From contig NZ_JAKILG010000013.1 in the NCBI RefSeq assembly GCF_023283765.1, forward strand, positions 1 through 64,000: DNA of 64,000 bases. Reading direction: 5' to 3'. Positions 8,818 to 17,813 of the stretch are shown in pieces. Position 1 is the stretch's first letter, and every line of letters begins with the position of its first letter. This DNA is from Shewanella profunda (lineage in GTDB: Bacteria > Pseudomonadota > Gammaproteobacteria > Enterobacterales > Shewanellaceae). Position numbers and translations under genes: made by a program. The notes beneath the pieces were generated by a model. It worked only from the letters and a program-made list of their open reading frames with translations. It searched no databases and was not told the origin of the DNA.

Positions 8818-10551
8818 TTAATGGGAATGTGCCGGAATATCAGCACCCCTACATCCCACTAGAAAATCAAAATCACACCCTTCATCGGCCTGCAACACTC
8901 TTTCCCTAAAAAGGGATAAATAACCACTGCTGACAGGAATTTGCTTAACCAAGGCGAATTTCGCTAATCGATTAGCTAATTCTTCGTCACTTATCTCTAG
9001 TTGCAGTACGCCAGCAAAAGTATCGAGCGCGATCACATCACCGTTTTGTACCGCGGCTAGAGGACCTAAGTCCTGGGACTCGGGGGTAACATGCAATACT
9101 ACGGTTCCAAATGCAGTACCACTCATTCGAGCATCCGAAATCCTAACCATATCTTTAATCCCTTGTTTCAAAAGCTTAGGTGGCAATCCCATATTGCCGA
9201 CCTCGGCCATACCCGGATATCCCTTAGGGCCGCAATTTTTGAGCACCATGATGCTCGTTTCATCAATCGCGAGTTCTGGATCATTTATTCGTGCGTTGTA
9301 ATCATCAAAACTCTCAAACACAACCGCTTTACCACGGTGTTTCATTAGGTGTGGACTCGCGGCCGAAGGCTTAATCACTGCGCCACGAGGGGCTAAGTTC
9401 CCCTTTAATACTCGAATGCCACCATTTTCGACTAAAGGTGCATCTATGCTCATGATGACCTCTTGATTGTAACAAGGTGCATCCACCACATTTGCCCAGA
9501 GGGTTTGACCATTCACTGTTAAGGTGTCTTTACTCAATAAATTATGGCTAAAGAGTTCTTTTAACACTGCGGGTAAACCACCTGCATAGTAAAAATCCTC
9601 CATCAAATACTGACCCGAAGGCTTAAGATTGACTATCGTCGGCACATCATAGCCATACGACCAATCATCCAGTGACAAATCAACCCCTATTCGCCCCGCA
9701 ATGGCTTTTAAGTGGATAACCGCATTGGTCGAGCCGCCAATCGCCGCATTGGTTTTTATCGCATTGATAAATGCCTCACGCGTGAGCACTTTTGAGAGGG
9801 TTAAGTCTTCATATACCATATCAACAATGCGCATTCCTGACATATGGGCTAAAACATAACGTCTTGAATCAACAGCAGGAATAGCCGCATTTTGTGGCAA
9901 ACTTGTGCCTAAACTTTCTGCCATACAGGCCATAGTCGATGCCGTTCCCATGGTATTGCAGGTGCCAGTTGAACGTGACATATCGGCTTCGGCATTCATA
10001 AATTCTGCAAGGCTTATGTTGCCTGCTTTATATTCTTGATGCAGTTCCCACACTAAGGTGCCCGAGCCCACATCTTTACCCTTATGCTTACCATTTAGCA
10101 TAGGCCCGCCCGTAACGACTATGGTAGGCAAATTACAACTGGCAGCACCCATCAATAGCGCTGGCGTTGTTTTGTCACAACCGACTAAGAGCACTACACC
10201 ATCAATCGGATTGCCTCGAATGGCTTCTTCAGTATCCATCGCGGCCAAATTACGCGTTAGCATCGCACTGGGACGTAAATTTGATTCACCATTGGAAAAT
10301 ACCGGAAATTCCACTGGGATCCCCCCTGCTTCACGGATCCCATTTTTAACCCTTTCGGCCAACTCACGTAGATGACCATTACAAGGCGTTAACTCTGACC
10401 ATGTATTGCAAATACCAATTACAGGTCTGTTTTGAAAATGATGATCTGGAATACCTTGGTTTTTCATCCAACTACGGTACATAAAACCATTTTTATCATC
10501 GCTACCAAACCAACTCGCGGAACGAAGTGCTTTCGTTTTTTTATTATTCAT
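8818..10551 (-). CDS. IlvD/Edd-family aldonic acid dehydratase (L-arabinonate dehydratase-like)
   Basis: A 577-residue dehydratase of the IlvD/Edd family. The iron-sulfur cysteines typical of the pentonate dehydratase branch are visible in NTWSELTPCNGH, LVGCDKTTPA and STGTCNTMGTAS, and the late motifs KNCGPKGYPGM and RISDARMSGT are present. This branch converts L-arabinonate (or D-xylonate, D-fuconate) to the 2-keto-3-deoxy acid. It is the first gene of the long minus-strand run, starts at an ATG behind an AAGGTG site, and is followed 59 bp later by the dehydrogenase that would make its substrate. No lactonase or keto-deoxy acid aldolase/dehydratase follows in this window. Confidence 0.85.
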   Translation of the reverse strand: MNNKKTKALRSASWFGSDDKNGFMYRSWMKNQGIPDHHFQNRPVIGICNTWSELTPCNGHLRELAERVKNGIREAGGIPVEFPVFSNGESNLRPSAMLTRNLAAMDTEEAIRGNPIDGVVLLVGCDKTTPALLMGAASCNLPTIVVTGGPMLNGKHKGKDVGSGTLVWELHQEYKAGNISLAEFMNAEADMSRSTGTCNTMGTASTMACMAESLGTSLPQNAAIPAVDSRRYVLAHMSGMRIVDMVYEDLTLSKVLTREAFINAIKTNAAIGGSTNAVIHLKAIAGRIGVDLSLDDWSYGYDVPTIVNLKPSGQYLMEDFYYAGGLPAVLKELFSHNLLSKDTLTVNGQTLWANVVDAPCYNQEVIMSIDAPLVENGGIRVLKGNLAPRGAVIKPSAASPHLMKHRGKAVVFESFDDYNARINDPELAIDETSIMVLKNCGPKGYPGMAEVGNMGLPPKLLKQGIKDMVRISDARMSGTAFGTVVLHVTPESQDLGPLAAVQNGDVIALDTFAGVLQLEISDEELANRLAKFALVKQIPVSSGYLSLFRERVLQADEGCDFDFLVGCRGADIPAHSH

Positions 10552-10604
10552 TGTTACACCTTCGTTTTACCTCTGCCTGGTGCCCTGAACTCGCCTATTT
10601 ACAA

Positions 10605-10644
10605 CAATGCTGTAAAACGCTGGTTATTTACAGCTACAGCATTG
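10605..10644. promoter_or_regulatory. Inverted repeat CAATGCTGTA-N20-TACAGCATTG in the divergent promoter
   Basis: A perfect 10-bp inverted repeat (10605-10614 and 10635-10644) lies about 55-95 bp upstream of the dehydratase start and upstream of the divergent GH43 gene. A nested 8-bp repeat (GCTGTAAA/TTTACAGC, 10609-10634) shares part of it. The position and symmetry suggest an operator shared by both directions, or a transcript hairpin. It is distinct from the GTA..TAC repeat closer to the GH43 gene. Confidence 0.45.
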
Positions 10645-10714
10645 CAAATAATGCGATTAGAAGACTGTCGTTAACAATTCGTACTTTAAAGATTGCTAGC
10701 GAGTAAAAGCATTG

Positions 10715-10729
10715 GTATTACTATAATAC
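10715..10729. promoter_or_regulatory. Candidate AraR operator, perfect 6-3-6 inverted repeat
   Basis: GTATTA-CTA-TAATAC is a perfect 15-bp inverted repeat just upstream of the second GH43 gene. The same 6-3-6 layout appears twice upstream of araB at 17525-17539 and 17552-17566. A shared element in front of separate arabinose transcription units is what a local regulator such as the GntR protein at 11772-12488 would need. Assignment to that regulator is inference. Confidence 0.5.
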
Positions 10730-10757
10730 TAAAATGTCAAAAAACAATAGAGGAATT

Positions 10758-11693
10758 ATGAAAAAGACGCTTTTGAGTATTTGTTTAGTCTTCAACTCGG
10801 CGGCATTTGCTGCTAATCCGTTGTTCTCAGACGTATTTACTGCCGATCCCGCCGCAATCGTTCATCAAGATACTGTGTACTTGTATACGGGACATGATGT
10901 GGCCAAAGACAACAAAACCTTCTTTGAAATGCATGATTGGTTAGTCTTTAGCTCCAAGGACATGGCTAATTGGACTGCACATGGCAGTAAACTTTCTGTC
11001 AAAGATTTTAGTTGGGCCAAAGGCGATGCATGGGCCAGCCATGTCATCGAAAAAGAAAGTAAGTTTTACTGGTTTATCACAGCAAGACACGCGAAAATTA
11101 ATGGTTTTGCCATTGGTGTGGCCGTTGCGGATAGTCCATTAGGCCCCTTTAAGGACGCCAGAGGCACGGCGTTGATCACTAACGATATGACAACCGATAC
11201 TGATATCGATTGGGATGATATAGACCCTGCCGTGTTTATCGATGACGACAGGCAAGCTTATCTATTTTGGGGTAACACTAAACCCCGTTATGCCAAACTT
11301 AAAACCAATATGATTGAACTCGATGGCCCTATTCACTCCATTGACGTACCCAACTTTACCGAAGCTCCTTGGGTACATAAAAAAGATAAAACCTATTATC
11401 TTTCCTATGCATCTGGTTTTCCTGAAAAAATTGTCTATGCAACCAGCGATAACATCAACGGGCCTTGGAAATACCAAGGTATTCTTAATGAAGTCGCAGG
11501 AAATTCACCGACAAATCATCAAGCCATTATCGAATTTAAAGGTAAGTCATACTTTATCTACCATACAGGCGCTTCGCAGGATAATGGCGGGGAGTTTAGA
11601 CGCTCAGTGGCAATTGATCCGCTCTACTACAACGAAGATGGCACCATTAAACGTATTCATATGACAACAGAAGGGATTTCCGCGGCACAATAA
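10758..11693 (+). CDS. Secreted GH43-family glycosidase (arabinofuranosidase/beta-xylosidase type)
   Basis: The ATG at 10758 is chosen over one at 10734 because an AGAGGA site precedes it and the protein then starts with a normal signal peptide (MKKTLLSICL... ending AAFA). The 311-residue product has the family 43 triad: Asp30 in FTADPAAIV (base), Asp156 in DDIDPAVFID (modulator) and Glu202 in NFTEAPWVH (acid). It should act in the periplasm or medium on arabino- or xylo-oligosaccharides. It is transcribed divergently from the dehydratase/transporter run and convergently to the GntR regulator gene. It differs clearly from the GH43 at 1045-2160, so the two probably attack different linkages. 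Confidence 0.85.
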   Translation: MKKTLLSICLVFNSAAFAANPLFSDVFTADPAAIVHQDTVYLYTGHDVAKDNKTFFEMHDWLVFSSKDMANWTAHGSKLSVKDFSWAKGDAWASHVIEKESKFYWFITARHAKINGFAIGVAVADSPLGPFKDARGTALITNDMTTDTDIDWDDIDPAVFIDDDRQAYLFWGNTKPRYAKLKTNMIELDGPIHSIDVPNFTEAPWVHKKDKTYYLSYASGFPEKIVYATSDNINGPWKYQGILNEVAGNSPTNHQAIIEFKGKSYFIYHTGASQDNGGEFRRSVAIDPLYYNEDGTIKRIHMTTEGISAAQ

Positions 11694-11723
11694 TGGTTTA
11701 GTCCTAATATCAGCGAAAACAAA

Positions 11724-11757
11724 AAGGTGATCTAATGGCAAGCCCTAGGATCACCTT
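11724..11757. terminator. Bidirectional hairpin between GH43 and GntR genes
   Basis: AAGGTGATC (11724-11732) pairs with GATCACCTT (11749-11757) around a 16-base loop. It is preceded by an A-run on the plus strand (T-run for minus-strand transcripts). It lies between two convergent genes, so it probably terminates the regulator transcript and possibly the GH43 transcript. Confidence 0.6.
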
Positions 11758-11771
11758 ATGTAAAGCACAGA

Positions 11772-12488
11772 TTATTCTCGTTCGATGTTTTTCTTTAATG
11801 TCTCTTGGGAAGTTGACAACAGCTTATTCATTTCAGCTTTGGCGCGCACGCTGTCACCGGCCTCAATGGCGGTATAAATGGCCTTATGACCAGGAAGCGA
11901 CTGTAGAAAATCATCTTGAATCGTACTGCTTAGTCTAAACAGTTCTAGCAATGCCGATTGGATAGATACACCAAGAGACACCATAAATTCGTTATTGGTG
12001 GCATCCAAAATGGCCATATGAAACTCGATATCTGAGGTATATACCTCATCCGTACCAAGCTGTGCGGCCTCCATTTTGGCATAAGCTGCTTCGATGATCT
12101 CAAGCTGCTCTGGTGTACGCTTTTTAGCGGCCAATTCTGCGGCGGCGGGCTCAAACACTTCACGAATTTCATACAACGAAGTGTAAAACTCTGGTGACGG
12201 TTTAGATTGAGAAAACCAGTTTAGGATCACGGGATCAAACATATTCCAATGGCGACGTTCTCGAATACGAGTGCCCAGTTTAGGTCGAGATTCAATTAAC
12301 CCTTTAGCCGTAAGCACCTTAAAAGCTTCCCTCAGAGAAGTACGGGATACCTCTAATTCTTCACATATGGTGTTTTCATTGGGAATATATTCACCTGGTG
12401 CATAAAAGCCGCCAACAATACGAGAACCCAGTTCGCTAGCCACCCAGTTGTGGATATTTTGCGGTCGGTTGTTTGCCTGATTTGCCAT
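11772..12488 (-). CDS. araR: GntR-family (FCD) transcriptional regulator, probable arabinose regulator AraR
   Basis: A 238-residue regulator with an N-terminal winged helix (about residues 10-80, NENTICEELEVSRTSLREAFKVL being the recognition region split here by the turn) and a C-terminal all-helical FCD domain with the metal/ligand motif around DIEFHMAILDATNN. FadR/FCD regulators usually bind an organic acid or sugar acid as effector. It sits between the transporter/oxidative genes and the araBDA operon, so it is the obvious local regulator. The three GTA..TAC inverted repeats are its likely targets. The araR symbol reflects context and the naming I recall for Shewanella; the ligand is unknown. 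Confidence 0.8.
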   Translation of the reverse strand: MANQANNRPQNIHNWVASELGSRIVGGFYAPGEYIPNENTICEELEVSRTSLREAFKVLTAKGLIESRPKLGTRIRERRHWNMFDPVILNWFSQSKPSPEFYTSLYEIREVFEPAAAELAAKKRTPEQLEIIEAAYAKMEAAQLGTDEVYTSDIEFHMAILDATNNEFMVSLGVSIQSALLELFRLSSTIQDDFLQSLPGHKAIYTAIEAGDSVRAKAEMNKLLSTSQETLKKNIERE

Positions 12489-12861
12489 TGCGCCCTCTTT
12501 TGTCTTAGAAAATATGCCGAACTAAATCTAGATGAATAGGTGATAAACCTAAGATTTATCTAATGTTATGATACTACTTTTCCTTAAAAACGTAACAGGA
12601 AATTTTCATAAAACCAAGAATTTATGGGAATTTCGACCATAGAAATACATTGACCTACCCGCAAATACTTACATTGTAAAGCCAATAAGGCTGGATTTAT
12701 TGTGTGCAGCTTGGCATTTTCCTATATCACCATAACAACTAAATAGATTTCAAAAGTCGTCTATATCAATAGCAGTCTTAGCGCCATGGATAGTACGGTG
12801 GTGGTTAGGTTTGGATCTCGGTTTAGGTCTTTACGCGTCGTTGCAGCTATGTAGACGAGGT
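12489..12861. other. Intergenic region upstream of the GntR regulator gene
   Basis: About 370 bp, AT-rich, between the GntR gene (reading away) and the end of the araBDA-HAD operon. It must hold the GntR gene promoter. I found no convincing open frame, no strong inverted repeat and no terminator with a T-run. Confidence 0.5.
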
Positions 12862-13467
12862 TTATTCCGTCAAAAAATAATCGTTTTGGATATCAAAATC
12901 GACTAGAACATCAACTACAAACATTCCCGCTGATTTCGCCGCTTGAATCCCCGCTTTTGCATCCTCAAATACGATACAGCGCTCTGGCGCGATCCCCATC
13001 AACTGGGCGCAGCGTAAAAAAGTATCGGGAGCCGGTTTGGGTGCACTGACTTGATCGGCGCCCACAACATGATCCACCAGTTCAAGTAAACCGCACAGGG
13101 TTAAAATTTCAATCGCTTCGCCAGTATAGGCACCCGTGCCAACCGCCATAGGACGTTTACCCTTATTGTGCTGAGCAAACTCGACTAAACGGGTCGGTTT
13201 AACATATAAATGCATGGTTTCACGCACCAAAGCCTCTTTGTATTCATTCATAGCTTCACAGCTTGCGGCGGGTGTGACACCAAAATGGTCAATTAAGATT
13301 TCAAGCGTCCCAATTGTAGGAACCCCTGCAAGGGAGCGCATCAGTGCGGCATCCACTGGGATCCCAAAGTGACTCAGTGTCTGCCGCCACGCCTGTTCAT
13401 GTAACTGGCCGCTGTCAACCAATGTCCCGTCCATATCAAAAATAATGCCATCAAAATCTGCGTACAT
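12862..13467 (-). CDS. HAD-family sugar phosphatase / beta-phosphoglucomutase-like (YqaB type)
   Basis: A 201-residue HAD hydrolase of subclass I. The nucleophile motif is IIFDMDGTLVDS near the N-terminus, followed by a small alpha-helical cap, Thr in AVGTGAYTG, the Lys in APKPAPDTFL and the acidic motif CIVFEDAKAGIQAA. YqaB-like enzymes dephosphorylate small sugar phosphates. It is the last gene of the araB-araD-araA operon, so it may clear excess or wrong sugar phosphates during arabinose growth. A stable hairpin separates it from araA and may lower its expression. The real substrate cannot be read from sequence. Confidence 0.82.
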   Translation of the reverse strand: MYADFDGIIFDMDGTLVDSGQLHEQAWRQTLSHFGIPVDAALMRSLAGVPTIGTLEILIDHFGVTPAASCEAMNEYKEALVRETMHLYVKPTRLVEFAQHNKGKRPMAVGTGAYTGEAIEILTLCGLLELVDHVVGADQVSAPKPAPDTFLRCAQLMGIAPERCIVFEDAKAGIQAAKSAGMFVVDVLVDFDIQNDYFLTE

Positions 13468-13503
13468 ACTGCTATCCCAACCTTTTTGACTGATACAAAA
13501 GAT

Positions 13504-13525
13504 AAAGCCGCCCTGAGGCGGCTTT
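13504..13525 (-). terminator. Hairpin between araA and the HAD phosphatase gene (partial terminator)
   Basis: AAAGCCGCC-CTGA-GGCGGCTTT is a perfect 9-bp stem with a 4-base loop, 16 bp after the araA stop. On the transcribed strand it is followed by TATCTTTTG, a weak U-tract, so it may act as a leaky terminator or mRNA-stabilising hairpin. Confidence 0.6.
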
Positions 13526-13541
13526 GCACTTAAGGAGACGA

Positions 13542-15044
13542 TTATAGCCCTCTTGCTAGACCGTAATAAACTGAATTTTGGCGCAGTTCATTTTTGAACT
13601 GACGGATCTTAGTCTCAGCATCAATAATGACTAATTCCGCACCCGCCATTTCAGCAAAATCGACAATATTATCAGTAGATATTGCTTGACTATAGGCTGA
13701 ATGATGCGCGCCGCCCGCATGGATCCACGCCGCTGCAGCAATAGACAGGTTTGGACGAGGCTCCCACAACGCAGAGGCTACGGGTAAGTTTGGTAAATCC
13801 TGTGGCGGTGTCACTGTATCTAATTCATTGAGAATGATGCGGAAACGATTACCAAGGTCGATAGTCGAGACATTGATCGCAGGACCCGCTTTGCCAGTAA
13901 ACAGTAAGCGCGGCACATCGCAGCGCACACCTATAGTGTGGCGATGCACTTCTAAACGTGGTTTTGCGGCGGCAATCGATGGACACACTTCGAGCATATG
14001 TGCGCCAAGGACTTGATCCGTCGCACCGAAGTTATAGGTGTAATCCTCCATAAAGGAAGTACCACCGACACGGCCTTGGCCCATCACTTTCATGATGCGT
14101 ACCATAGCGGCAGTTTTCCAGTCACCTTCGCCGCCGTAACCAAAACCATTTGCCATTAAACGTTGGGTTGCCAAACCCGGTAATCCCGTCATCCCCGTTA
14201 AGTTTTCAAAACAGTTCGTAAAAGCACCAAATTCGCCATCGTTTAGGAACTGCGCTAACCCGAGTTCGATTTTGGCTTCTTTTCTTAAACGATCGACTTG
14301 GTATTCATCGCTAAATAGCTCATTACCAATCACATATTCGCTAGCATAACGATCAATTTGGGCAGTGATATCATTGTCGGCAACCGCGTTGATAGCATCA
14401 TTTAGATCACCCAAGCTATAGGCATGTACTTCGTAACCAAATTGAATTTGCGCCGCCACTTTATCGCCTTCGGTCACTGCCACTTGGCGCATATTGTCGC
14501 CAAAGCGTGCAATACGTAGATTTTGGCTTTCATTCCAGCCCGCCGCTGCACGGCACCAATCATCCACTTGAGCTTGTACATCGCGCGTTTGCCAATGACC
14601 CACAACCACTTTGCGCTCTTTACGCATCCGAGTGCCGATGTAACCAAACTCGCGGCAACCGTGGGCACTTTGGTGGGTGTTCATATAATTCATATTAATG
14701 TCGGCCCAAGGCAGCTCGGCATTAAATTGGGTATGCAAATGCATAAAGGGTTTGCTGAGTTCATTCAGCCCCGCTATCCACATTTTGGCTGGCGAGAAAG
14801 TGTGCATCCACAGGATAACCCCTACACAGTTTTCGTCACTGTTAGCAGCTTGGCAAACAGCATAAATTTCGCGGGGAGATTTAACTGTCGGTTTGTAGAC
14901 GACTTCCATTGAAATCGCGTCCGACTGGTTGAAACCGTGGACAATTTGTTCACTGTTTTTTGCTACTTGCTCTAACACTTTGGGCCCGTACAAATCCTGC
15001 GAACCGGTGACAAACCACACTTGTTTTTGTTTGAATGCTTTCAT
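13542..15044 (-). CDS. araA: L-arabinose isomerase
   Basis: The 500-residue length and sequence match AraA: the N-terminus [36 protein letters not shown], the metal-binding region around [17 protein letters not shown], and the C-terminal [12 protein letters not shown] with catalytic/metal His residues. It converts L-arabinose to L-ribulose in the cytoplasm using Mn2+. It is third in the operon after araB and araD. Its presence means the phosphorylative route is complete here (AraA, AraB, AraD). Confidence 0.97.
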   Translation of the reverse strand: MKAFKQKQVWFVTGSQDLYGPKVLEQVAKNSEQIVHGFNQSDAISMEVVYKPTVKSPREIYAVCQAANSDENCVGVILWMHTFSPAKMWIAGLNELSKPFMHLHTQFNAELPWADINMNYMNTHQSAHGCREFGYIGTRMRKERKVVVGHWQTRDVQAQVDDWCRAAAGWNESQNLRIARFGDNMRQVAVTEGDKVAAQIQFGYEVHAYSLGDLNDAINAVADNDITAQIDRYASEYVIGNELFSDEYQVDRLRKEAKIELGLAQFLNDGEFGAFTNCFENLTGMTGLPGLATQRLMANGFGYGGEGDWKTAAMVRIMKVMGQGRVGGTSFMEDYTYNFGATDQVLGAHMLEVCPSIAAAKPRLEVHRHTIGVRCDVPRLLFTGKAGPAINVSTIDLGNRFRIILNELDTVTPPQDLPNLPVASALWEPRPNLSIAAAAWIHAGGAHHSAYSQAISTDNIVDFAEMAGAELVIIDAETKIRQFKNELRQNSVYYGLARGL

Positions 15045-15089
15045 ATCGATCTCTCTCGTCTTTAAATTTAATTATTAAGAACACGAAAC

Positions 15090-15785
15090 TTATTTATCTT
15101 GACCATAGTAGGCATCTTTGCCGTGCTTACGCAGATAATGCTTATCAATAAGCTCTTGTTTTAATGCGGTTATATTCGGTGATAGTGTCTTTGTCAGATA
15201 GGCCATTCGCGCAATTTCTTCAAGCAGAACGGCGTGATAAACGGATTTAGCCGCACTATCACCCCAAGTGAATGGCGCGTGCCCAGCCACAATCACCATA
15301 GGTGACTCGCTCGGGTTTCTATCGCCGAAACAATCGAGAATTTGCACACCAGTTTCTTCTTCGTAGTCACGGCTAATTTGGTCATCGCGCATCACTGCTG
15401 TGCATGGGATCTCGCCATAAACATAATCGGCTTGAGTCGTACCAAAGCAAGGGATTGCAACTTGTGCCTGTGCCCATGCGGTGGCATAGGTGGAATGCGT
15501 ATGGGTAATACCCCCAATGCTTTGCCACTGGCGGTACAAGTAGGTATGGGTTTTAGTGTCAGATGATGGACGTAAACGCCCCTCGACAATTTGGTTTTCA
15601 AGATCGACGATAACGATATCTTCGACCTTAAGATCTTCGTAGGGTACGCCGCTGGGCTTAATACCAATCACACCGAGCTTGCGATCAATTTGTGACACAT
15701 TACCAAAGGTGTAGGTCACTAAATTACGCTTTTCGAGCTCCATATTGGCTTCATAAACTTCGCGTTTAAGTTCTATAAATGACAT
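15090..15785 (-). CDS. araD: L-ribulose-5-phosphate 4-epimerase
   Basis: The ATG at 15785 is chosen because a GGAG site lies just upstream and the resulting N-terminus (MSFIELKREVYEAN) matches AraD; it follows the araB stop with a 1-bp gap. The class II aldolase/epimerase fold is clear from the zinc His pair in GGITHTHSTYATAWA, QADYVYGEIPCT and the later His in VIVAGHAPFTWG. It converts L-ribulose 5-phosphate to D-xylulose 5-phosphate, which enters the pentose phosphate pathway. Confidence 0.96.
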   Translation of the reverse strand: MSFIELKREVYEANMELEKRNLVTYTFGNVSQIDRKLGVIGIKPSGVPYEDLKVEDIVIVDLENQIVEGRLRPSSDTKTHTYLYRQWQSIGGITHTHSTYATAWAQAQVAIPCFGTTQADYVYGEIPCTAVMRDDQISRDYEEETGVQILDCFGDRNPSESPMVIVAGHAPFTWGDSAAKSVYHAVLLEEIARMAYLTKTLSPNITALKQELIDKHYLRKHGKDAYYGQDK

Positions 15786-15786
15786 G

Positions 15787-17460
15787 TTATTTCGCTCCAT
15801 CAACATAGTGGCCTAGGGCTAGATACGCTTGATAAAGCGTTTGATATTTTTCGGCATTGACGGGATTGGGCTTATAGGTTTTAGTCACATTTGAAGCCAT
15901 CACCGCTTGAGCGCTTAGTACATCAGGATAAATACCAGCAGCAGTTGCGGCATAGATGGCGGCGCCTAAGGCACAGCTTTGCTCACTTTCCAGCACGTCG
16001 ATATTGCAATTCCACACATCGGCGCAGGTTTGCATAATAAAATCAGACTTTTTAGAGATGCCGCCAATGGTGACTACATGATCTATACGCACACCCTCTT
16101 CTTTAAAGCGCTCAATAATCGCCCTTGCACCATAGGCACTGGCCTCGACTAATGCTTTAAAGACTTGCGGCGCATGACTGCCCATAGTTAACCCACTGAT
16201 TGCCATAGATACAGATTGATCGGCATCGGGCGTACGGCGGCCGTTAATCCAATCAAGCGCCACTATGCCTGTGTCACTGACAGGAAGATTAGCCGCAGCC
16301 TCACCGAGTTGCGCTAAGGTTTCATCTTCGAGCTGCGCGATAAGTTTGGCTTTAACCTCATCGTCAAATAGCGCTGAGGTATTGATATGTTTAATGGGCC
16401 AAAGGGTGAGATCCTTAAACCAAGCATACAGATCGCCAAAGGCTGACTGCCCTGCTTCAAGGCCAATCATGCCAGGCATCACTGAACCATCGACTTGGCC
16501 ACAAATGCCTTTAATACAGCGGTCACCAATATCTTCATAACTGGCAACGGTAATATCGCAGGTCGATGTGCCCATCACTTTAGTCAATACGCCCGCTTTG
16601 ACATTGGCGCCAACAGCACCGGCGTGGCAATCAAACGCACCGAACGACACGATAACGTCAGTCGATAGCCCTAGATTGGCTGCCCACTCTGGGGTTAAAG
16701 TACCGCATACTTTATCTGAAGTGCAGGTTTCTACGGGTAAGCGATCACGCAGACCATCGAGTAAGGGATCAATATCGATAAAAAATTGATTCGGTGGATA
16801 GCCATTCCATGACTCGTGCCACATGACTTTATGACCCGATGCACAGCGCCCTGCCTTATATACCTTAGGATGAGTCCTGCCCGTCATTAGAGCCGTGATC
16901 CAATCACAGTGCTCGACCCAGCTATACGCCGCTTGCCTAACTTGCGTATCGTGGCGTAGAACATATAGGGCCTTGGCCCAGAACCACTCAGATGAGTAGA
17001 TCCCACCTTCATATTTAAGATAATTTTCTTTAGCCACTTTAGAGGCGGCGGTAATTTGCTGTGCCTCTAGAATAGCGCTATGGTCTTTCCAGAGTAAGAA
17101 CATCGCATTAGGGTTATTGGCAAATTCCTCTTTAAGTGCCAGTGCCACACCCGACTCATCAACGGCAATCGGGGTTGAACCTGTGGTGTCAAAACTTAAA
17201 CCACACACGTTTTGAGCAGCACCAACGGGGGCCTTAGCCCAAAGTCCCTGAACAACTTCAATTAAACTTTCAATGTAATCGAGTGGATGCTGCCTAAATT
17301 GATTTTTAGCAGGATCGCAAAATAACCCCTTTTTCCAACGTGGGTAATAGACCACATTAGTGGCAACCTCAACACCTGTCAGCGTATCAACCAATAACGC
17401 GCGAACCGAATCAGAGCCGTAATCTAGCCCTAACGCGTAAGACCCTAAAACATTAGCCAT
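15787..17460 (-). CDS. araB: Ribulokinase
   Basis: A FGGY-family kinase of about 557 residues: ALGLDYGSDSVRALLVD (phosphate 1 motif) at the N-terminus, LSFDTTGSTPIAVDE, and the FGGY region around GIVALDWINGRRTPDAD and VVTIGGISKKSDFIMQ. It phosphorylates L-ribulose with ATP. It is the first gene of araB-araD-araA-HAD. The ATG at 17460 is preferred over an ATG two codons upstream because the GGGG ribosome-binding site is 6 bases away from it. Two operator-like repeats lie 65-110 bp upstream. Confidence 0.96.
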   Translation of the reverse strand: MANVLGSYALGLDYGSDSVRALLVDTLTGVEVATNVVYYPRWKKGLFCDPAKNQFRQHPLDYIESLIEVVQGLWAKAPVGAAQNVCGLSFDTTGSTPIAVDESGVALALKEEFANNPNAMFLLWKDHSAILEAQQITAASKVAKENYLKYEGGIYSSEWFWAKALYVLRHDTQVRQAAYSWVEHCDWITALMTGRTHPKVYKAGRCASGHKVMWHESWNGYPPNQFFIDIDPLLDGLRDRLPVETCTSDKVCGTLTPEWAANLGLSTDVIVSFGAFDCHAGAVGANVKAGVLTKVMGTSTCDITVASYEDIGDRCIKGICGQVDGSVMPGMIGLEAGQSAFGDLYAWFKDLTLWPIKHINTSALFDDEVKAKLIAQLEDETLAQLGEAAANLPVSDTGIVALDWINGRRTPDADQSVSMAISGLTMGSHAPQVFKALVEASAYGARAIIERFKEEGVRIDHVVTIGGISKKSDFIMQTCADVWNCNIDVLESEQSCALGAAIYAATAAGIYPDVLSAQAVMASNVTKTYKPNPVNAEKYQTLYQAYLALGHYVDGAK

Positions 17461-17524
17461 TAGCATCCCCGTACATTGAACTCTGCTCTAACCAAATAAG
17501 TGCAGATAAAGTGAATATTGTTTA

Positions 17525-17539
17525 GTACTACAATACTAC
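17525..17539. promoter_or_regulatory. Candidate AraR operator 1 upstream of araB
   Basis: GTACTA-CAA-TACTAC has 5 of 6 complementary arm positions in the same 6-3-6 layout as the perfect repeat at 10715-10729. It lies about 65 bp upstream of araB. Confidence 0.5.
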
Positions 17540-17551
17540 TATAGCTTAATG

Positions 17552-17566
17552 GTATTACAATATTAT
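17552..17566. promoter_or_regulatory. Candidate AraR operator 2 upstream of araB
   Basis: GTATTA-CAA-TATTAT is a weaker copy (4 of 6 arm positions) 27 bp from operator 1. Tandem placement supports a regulatory function for the pair. Confidence 0.42.
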
Positions 17567-17661
17567 TTTAATGCAGAGTGATAATTTTTTTAACATCCTC
17601 CCAGAGCAAGGGAAGTTTTTGAGTATAGAAAGGCGTTATTGCTAAGGATTTGAGGGTAAAA

Positions 17662-17691
17662 AAAAGCGAATGCACGTTGGCATTCGCTTTT
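17662..17691 (-). terminator. serC: Rho-independent terminator downstream of serC
   Basis: AAAAGCGAATGC pairs with GCATTCGCTTTT around a 6-base loop. Read on the minus strand the stem is followed by a run of eight T. It lies about 120 bp past the serC stop. Confidence 0.8.
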
Positions 17692-17813
17692 ACTGAACTA
17701 CATCTCTTGATGTTTTAGCCATTAAATATCGAGATATTTAATAGCTATTTAACGGTAAAATCAGCATAACTCATCGCTAATATTAAAGTTAAGTCGCTGT
17801 AGATAGGGTTGTG

